Positions 59,437 through 64,000 of a stretch of 64,000 nt of DNA are shown here, in pieces. The translations under genes and the position numbers were made by a program. Origin of the DNA: Lactuca virosa. Its lineage: Eukaryota; Streptophyta; Magnoliopsida; Asterales; Asteraceae. The notes beneath the pieces are model-generated. The model saw only the letters and a list, made by a program, of their open reading frames with translations, was not told the DNA's origin and did no database searches. Location of the stretch: positions 215,876,533 to 215,940,532 of the forward strand of contig CAKMRJ010005745.1 in assembly GCA_928212115.1 (NCBI GenBank), read 5' to 3'. Position 1 is the stretch's first letter. Every line of letters begins with the position of its first letter.

Positions 59437-60804
59437 CTAGGTGAGCGTTTTCTGCCCTGAAATATTCAAAGCCTGAATCTGGTCCTCCCAGTCAAAGGAT
59501 TGAGCGACCATAGCAGTCTCACCATTAACCGCAGCACCTGCACGATTGTTTCCCACTGCAACCATTGTCCTGTTGTTGTTCGTCCTACGATCTGGTTTTG
59601 GACACTCACGAGCAAAGTGACCCGGCTCGTGGCAGTTGAAAAATCGTAGCATGCCCTTGTTGAATCCCACCTTCTTGTCAGCATTCATGCCCCAGTTGTT
59701 CTTCCCTGTCTTTTTAGCAAACTGCTTGGCCCTGAAAACAGCCATAGCAATCTGCCATGTAATGTCCATCTCTTCCACGTCTTCTGGATGAATCTGATCC
59801 AGGTCAGCAAATGACAGCTGAGGTGGAAGCTCTCCAGCTACAAAAGCATTGTAGCAGTTAACAAGCCCAGTGGCTAGAGCCAGATTTTCATCAGTGTCTT
59901 TCGAGTGTTTGAGGAAGAGGCTACAACTGGCACATTTGGAGGGGGAACAGCTTGTGGAGTGACAAATGGTTGGCTTTGAGAGAGGAATGGATGATGCAGC
60001 AGCGAAGGTCTGAATCTGAGGTTGTTGAGCAGCAAATACTTGACCTGAGGAAGACATGATTGATGAGAGAGCATTGTTGGATGAGATTCCAAGATTTGCA
60101 GTTGAGTACGAGTTCACATGGTTAATCTCTCTCTGTTTGTCATCAATATCACAAGCTTTGATGATCGCCATGATTTCAGCAAGAGTGAGGCGATTCAGAT
60201 CCTTGGTCTTCTTAATCACAGCAACATTCATGTCCCATGACCTAGGAAGAGCATTCAGAAGCTTCTTGTTAATCTCTGACTTGGTCAAGAAAATCCCAGA
60301 TATATTCATGTCAGTGGTGAGAGTTGTGCTGAACTGCAGCTGTGCCTCAAGAGTCTCTCTCGGAATGTAGTTGAACATATTGAACTTTTGGCGCAACATG
60401 TCCTGGCGGCTCTCCTTCATATCTTCATTGCCTTCATATACCTCAATTAGGGCTTCCCACAAATCTTTAGCTGAAGTATACTCTCGGAAACCTTGAGCAA
60501 TATCAGGAGATAATGCCATGGTTAGAGTGGCTAAAGCCCTTTCCTGTTCTTCCACCTTTTCAAACTCTTCATCTGTGTAGTTTTCAACAGCTTTGTCAAT
60601 CACTTGTCCTCCAACTGTCATAGTGATTCTAACAGGGCCTCTAAGAATGCTTCTCCAGACTTTAAAGTCCTTCATTTTAATGTACTTTTCAATCCTGTAT
60701 TTCCACTCAGGAAAACCATCTGCAGACATTAATCTTGGAATACGCGTAGTAGTGCCCATGACAGTATCAAGTTCGTGAAAATGAGTTTGACTTTGAGATT
60801 CCAT
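59437..60804 (-). CDS. gag: Copia gag polyprotein with altered zinc knuckle
   Basis: A 455-aa open frame. The N-terminal part fits the copia gag (UBN2/retrotran_gag) fold: IPRLMSADGFPEWKYRIEKY, KDLWEALIEVYEG, LNALPRSWDMNVAVIK and LTLAEIMAIIKACDI. A Ser/Gln-rich linker follows. A zinc knuckle lies at about residue 388 onward, NCHEPGHFARECP. The first Cys of the CCHC signature is replaced by Phe (RFFNC, codon at 59641-59643), so metal binding is probably weakened. The ATG at 60804 follows the palindrome-rich leader. The frame ends before the protease region, so protease is not in this frame. It forms the capsid and packages RNA in related elements. Confidence 0.93.
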   Translation of the reverse strand: MESQSQTHFHELDTVMGTTTRIPRLMSADGFPEWKYRIEKYIKMKDFKVWRSILRGPVRITMTVGGQVIDKAVENYTDEEFEKVEEQERALATLTMALSPDIAQGFREYTSAKDLWEALIEVYEGNEDMKESRQDMLRQKFNMFNYIPRETLEAQLQFSTTLTTDMNISGIFLTKSEINKKLLNALPRSWDMNVAVIKKTKDLNRLTLAEIMAIIKACDIDDKQREINHVNSYSTANLGISSNNALSSIMSSSGQVFAAQQPQIQTFAAASSIPLSKPTICHSTSCSPSKCASCSLFLKHSKDTDENLALATGLVNCYNAFVAGELPPQLSFADLDQIHPEDVEEMDITWQIAMAVFRAKQFAKKTGKNNWGMNADKKVGFNKGMLRFFNCHEPGHFARECPKPDRRTNNNRTMVAVGNNRAGAAVNGETAMVAQSFDWEDQIQALNISGQKTLT

Positions 60805-60834
60805 CAGAAAATTAAAGCAAATTAATGTCAGAAG

Positions 60835-61098
60835 GAAGTTTACGGTTGATGTGATTACGACCGTAAACTGCGTTTACGGTTGATGAGTTTACGACCGTAA
60901 ACGGTTTTTACGGTTAATGAGTTTACGGCCGTAAACTTAGTTTACGGTCGGATGATTACGGTTTGGATGTTTACGGTTTAATTGTTTACGGTTATTGAAG
61001 CTTAGTTTACGGTTAATGAAGATTCACAGTTTACGGTTGATTAAAGTTCTTGAGTTTACAGCCGTAAACTGAGTTTACGGTCGGCAGTAAACTCCCAG
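60835..61098 (-). repeat. Palindrome cluster 1 (GTTTACGG/CCGTAAAC) in gag leader
   Basis: At least a dozen copies of GTTTACGG or CCGTAAAC in about 265 bp, several as full or near palindromes (GTTTACGGCCGTAAAC, GTTTACGACCGTAAAC). Spacing is irregular (13-35 bp). The cluster fills most of the space between the primer site and gag. Confidence 0.95.
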
Positions 61099-61227
61099 AA
61101 GTTCTTCAAAAACCCGATTTTGGAGTAGATTCAATCCCTTTAACCACGAAAACACTAAAACCAATCTCGAACAATAAAGAATGTCAGTCTAAACAGCCGA
61201 AAACTCGATTGAATGAAGCTTTGACAC

Positions 61228-61248
61228 CGGTTTTGCTCTGATACCAAT
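61228..61248 (-). other. Primer-binding site, initiator Met-tRNA type
   Basis: Immediately inside the 5' LTR on the minus strand is ATTGGTATCAGAGCAAAACC. TGGTATCAGAGC is the classic complement of the 3' end of plant initiator methionine tRNA used by copia elements. Confidence 0.95.
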
Positions 61249-61598
61249 TGTAAGGTTCTGAAACGGATCTTTACCAATGATCAAGCAATCAAACAATCAA
61301 AATAAGAATAGAAGAAGAAGATTAATCAAGCTTGCACACGTTTATTGCAGTAAAACGTCTGGTACAACTCGATACAGTAAACCGTAAACTCTCTGGCATC
61401 AACAACTAGACAAAGACCTACAACTCCTCTATTTATACATGACTTGGGCCGCAAACTGGGTTTACGGCCGTAAACGGGTTTACGGCCGTAAACTCACTCT
61501 TGGGCCGTAAACTGCTAAACAACACCAAAAACACACTGAAGACCCATAATAAACTATTACAATGAAAGCCTAGACCAAACCATTAACTGGACCCTTCA
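61249..61598 (-). repeat. 5' LTR of the copia element
   Basis: 350 bp, TGTAAGGTTCTG to GGACCCTTCA on the plus strand. It carries one more GGGTTTACGGCCGTAAAC unit (18 bp) than the 3' LTR, plus seven substitutions. Confidence 0.95.
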
Positions 61599-61789
61599 TC
61601 AACCCACAATAATGTAATTATTATGGTTAAACATCAAATAATCAACCCAATTACCCATCTCCCTCTCAATCCACCCCATTTACCTCAAATCTTTTACTCG
61701 TAGGATCACCTAAGAATCAGTTATTCATCGTTCATTCATTCCTAAGGATTATCCTAAGGAATAGGCACGAAGTCCATCGTTGCCAATGA

Positions 61790-62050
61790 CACAACTGTCA
61801 ATATTATCTATTAAGCACAGCTGCCAATATATCGTTTTAGTTGCAACTGCCAGAATATGACATTCTCTATTAGGCGCAGCTGCCGATATTGTCCTTTGGG
61901 CGCAACTGCCATGGTTATGATGTTCTCTATTAGGCGCAGCTGCCGATACTATCCTTTGAGCGCAGCTCCTAGGATGTTTAGAGTACATCGTATATTATAA
62001 ACATCTACAGGTTGTGGCGCAGCTGCCAATGCTCATCTATAGGGTACTAA
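61790..62050. repeat. 60-bp tandem repeat with GGCGCAGCTGCCGATA motif
   Basis: CTCTATTAGGCGCAGCTGCC at 61865 recurs at 61925. More diverged copies lie at about 61805 (TAAGCACAGCTGCCAATA) and 62015 (GTGGCGCAGCTGCCAATG). Confidence 0.88.
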
Positions 62051-62439
62051 GTCCATTGCTGTCAATGTTCACCTATAGGGCACTATGTCCATACTGCTAA
62101 TATTCCTCTATATCAGCTTCATTCATCATTAATCTACCCATGTTTTACCCAACATATTTTGTAGATATAAAATACTATACAATTTAAATCATTAAAAACA
62201 TGTATAAAAATATTCATCCAACGTAGATAGCAAGTATACAGATAATATGCACACATAACACGTAATTTATAAAATACTTCATATCTATGGTGTAAGATGA
62301 AAGTAACTATGCACTCACTTGATAAGGTGGTGACTCGATACTCTGACACGCTTCGTTTACTTAAAATATTTCCTTCGACGAAACTAGTATTATTACCACT
62401 AGATTTTAGTCTAATATTTACCGTGACTATTAGTAGTCT

Positions 62440-62483
62440 TATTATTATTATTATTATTATTATTATAGTATTATTATTATTAT
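62440..62483. repeat. (ATT)n microsatellite
   Basis: About 14 ATT units with one interruption (ATAGTATT). Confidence 0.93.
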
Positions 62484-63237
62484 ATAAGCGTTTTTAAACA
62501 ATACTTTCCAACCACTATGTACAGACAAGGGCCAGACATAAAACACTGGTGGGCAGGACCATTTTGGCATATAGCACTTCTGAAATCCAACCCCTATGCG
62601 CCCTTTTAAACCAGATTCCCGTACCGCGAGTATTAAAAAGATATTATAACGAAACCTTATAAGTCATAATAATTGTTCAAATATTTATTTATAAGTTCAT
62701 AATAACAATACTAATTTTAAATTAACTATATTAAATAGGTAAGCATAACTTACTTACAAGGGGGTTTTAGCTAGGAGTCGGGCTCTGCAGGGGCAGAACT
62801 TCGTCGCTGATTCTTTCTAAGAAAGATTCGTGCAGCGCTTCAGTGCTCACCTTACTATACTAAAACTACGGAAAGAGAAGTCAAATCACGAGGGACCGAA
62901 ATGCTCCGAGGATAAGAAGAGAAAGACTCTTGAATCAAGAGAATGGTGCAAAATATGAGAGCCCAAGCCTCTTATTTATAGTAATTGAATTTACAAAAAC
63001 TACCCTCCATAATTACTTAATGACTTTATAGTTATATATACGACTAAACACCCATTCATAATACTATTTTAAATAGATTTAACGATATTTACTAAACTAA
63101 TGTCGAAGTATCAATACTAGTCTTATAATACCGCATCATCATCGTACCTTTCTATGATATTACATTTGTATATATATGTGTATGTATATATGATTTATAC
63201 TTTATTTTAATACGTAAATATGCTATTAGAATTTGTA

Positions 63238-63990
63238 ACTCGTTCATACGAACTCCATTTTTGACGTTCTTTATATCCACGCGTTGGTATTTACGGGTAC
63301 TACAACTTTCATTTAGACCCTGTCAACTAATTCTCATTTTATCTCAGATTTACAAAACTGTATCGAATTTATCGCGCTCGAAGAGTAGGGACCAAGTTTC
63401 GTCCATATCTTTAACATACGAGCTCTACTCTCGACATTATTTATATCCAAGCGTAGGTAAAAACAAGATCTAAAACTTTCATTTAGACTCCGTCGGCTAA
63501 TTCTCGACCGATCTTAAATTTAACAGTAGGAGGAGATTATACTGTTAAATGTCCACGTAAAATTCATAACTTCTACATACGGACTCCGTTTTCGTCTGTC
63601 TTTTTACCGTTAAGTTCCTATTAATGAGATCTTCAACTCTCATTTAGGTCGCGTAGGCCAAAAACCGCTCGAACTAAAATTCGAGTTTCGGGCCGTGCAC
63701 GGCTATGCCAAATCTTATAAAATTCATAACTTCCTCATACGAAGTCAGATTTGGGCGTTCTTTTTTTTTTGTATGTTCTCGGTTTAACGTATAATACAAA
63801 TTTTTTTTAGACCACTAAGGCTAAAAAGTCTTCTACCGTAAATTCACTATTTACGTCTCCCGGTGCCGTGCCGGTTTTGCCGTAAAACTTCGACGGGCCA
63901 TAACTTCTTCGTTATAACTCGGATTTCGGCATATGTACGGAACCCTTGTAACATATACTACAACTTGGTTAAGATTAATCCTTCTAAATA
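63238..63990. repeat. Degenerate tandem array of about 155-bp units in the LTR
   Basis: The string CATACGAACTCCATTTTTGA at 63246 recurs in altered form near 63415 (CATACGAGCTCTACTCTCGA), 63580 (CATACGGACTCCGTTTTCGT) and 63738 (CATACGAAGTCAGATTTGGG), each followed by a GTTCTTT(A/T) and a CAACTTTCATTTAGAC-type string. A further copy begins near 63900. Confidence 0.72.
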
Positions 63991-64000
63991 ATCTTCCATA

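Larger units (their letters stand above)
49241..61598 (-). mobile_element. SIRE/Maximus-like Ty1-copia retrotransposon, 12.36 kb, with third coding region
   Basis: Bounded by LTRs 49241-49572 and 61249-61598 (TG...CA) and a perfect 5-bp duplication TCAAC (49236-49240 and 61599-61603). In transcription order (minus strand) it has a 5' LTR, initiator-Met-tRNA primer site, palindrome-rich leader, gag (60804-59437), degraded spacer, broken pol (57889-54541), about 2.1 kb of non-coding DNA, a third coding region (52404-49604), a polypurine tract and the 3' LTR. The copia order integrase before RT is clear. Length, leader style and a large ORF after pol fit the SIRE/Maximus lineage (inference). The LTRs differ by 7 substitutions plus one 18-bp unit, so insertion is fairly recent. 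gag is intact, but pol and the third region carry several breaks, so this copy is not autonomous. Confidence 0.93.
61599..64000 (+). mobile_element. Right piece of the gypsy-type LTR element interrupted by the copia, running off the window
   Basis: Continues the sequence cut at 49240 (CCACAATAATGTAATTATTA). Contains tandem repeats near 61790-62050, a string GAGTCGGGCTCTGCAGGGGC near 62776, and a degenerate array after 63240. No coding domain seen. The end lies beyond 64000. Confidence 0.55.

Overview
The window is plant nuclear DNA. Evidence for this is GT-AG introns, a chloroplast transit peptide on a leucine-biosynthesis enzyme, and dense nested plant transposons. Repeat style suggests the daisy family (Asteraceae), possibly close to lettuce: GGCCCA-rich giant LTRs, palindrome-rich SIRE-type copia elements, and a copia downstream ORF starting MASLKFADMHN. 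That placement rests on recalled repeat families and was not tested by a search.

Only four conventional host loci are visible. (1) 203-2230, minus: a chloroplast RAP/octotricopeptide protein gene carrying two small frameshifts. (2) 24650-27026, plus: a seven-exon GFO/IDH/MOCA-type NAD(P)-dependent oxidoreductase of 367 aa, intact. (3) 35629-36402, plus: an intronless plastid isopropylmalate dehydratase small subunit of 257 aa, intact. (4) 42104-43908, minus: a four-exon GT47 exostosin-family glycosyltransferase of about 515 aa, intact. They share no obvious pathway and are separated by AT-rich, transposon-filled DNA.

Transposons by region: a solo LTR of about 3.06 kb with a perfect TSD (3450-6512); a Mutator-like element with long TIRs and a perfect 9-bp TSD (9095-11766), carrying a GRF zinc-finger gene and an internally deleted transposase; nested MITEs (12.8-17.1 kb); two LINE 3' fragments (18.7-19.2 and 21.3-21.7 kb); hAT-type MITEs (22.7 and 40.0 kb); a palindromic element between two (TA)n tracts (28.6-29.1 kb); Helitron-type 3' hairpin ends (29.4, 29.8 and 41.6 kb); a PIF/Harbinger transposase relic (38.2-39.3 kb); and gypsy-type LTR debris (45.4-49.2 kb and 61.6-64 kb).

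The dominant feature is a 12.36-kb SIRE-like copia retrotransposon (49241-61598, minus strand). It has TG...CA LTRs, a TCAAC target duplication, an initiator-Met-tRNA primer site, an intact gag, a broken pol, and a large third coding region between pol and the 3' LTR. That third region has its own leader, packed with GTTTACGGCCGTAAAC-type palindromes like the leader before gag and the LTRs, and ends in an acceptor-like CAG just before the ATG. This leader/third-ORF arrangement is the most interesting candidate in the window. No CRISPR, tRNA or rRNA was found.
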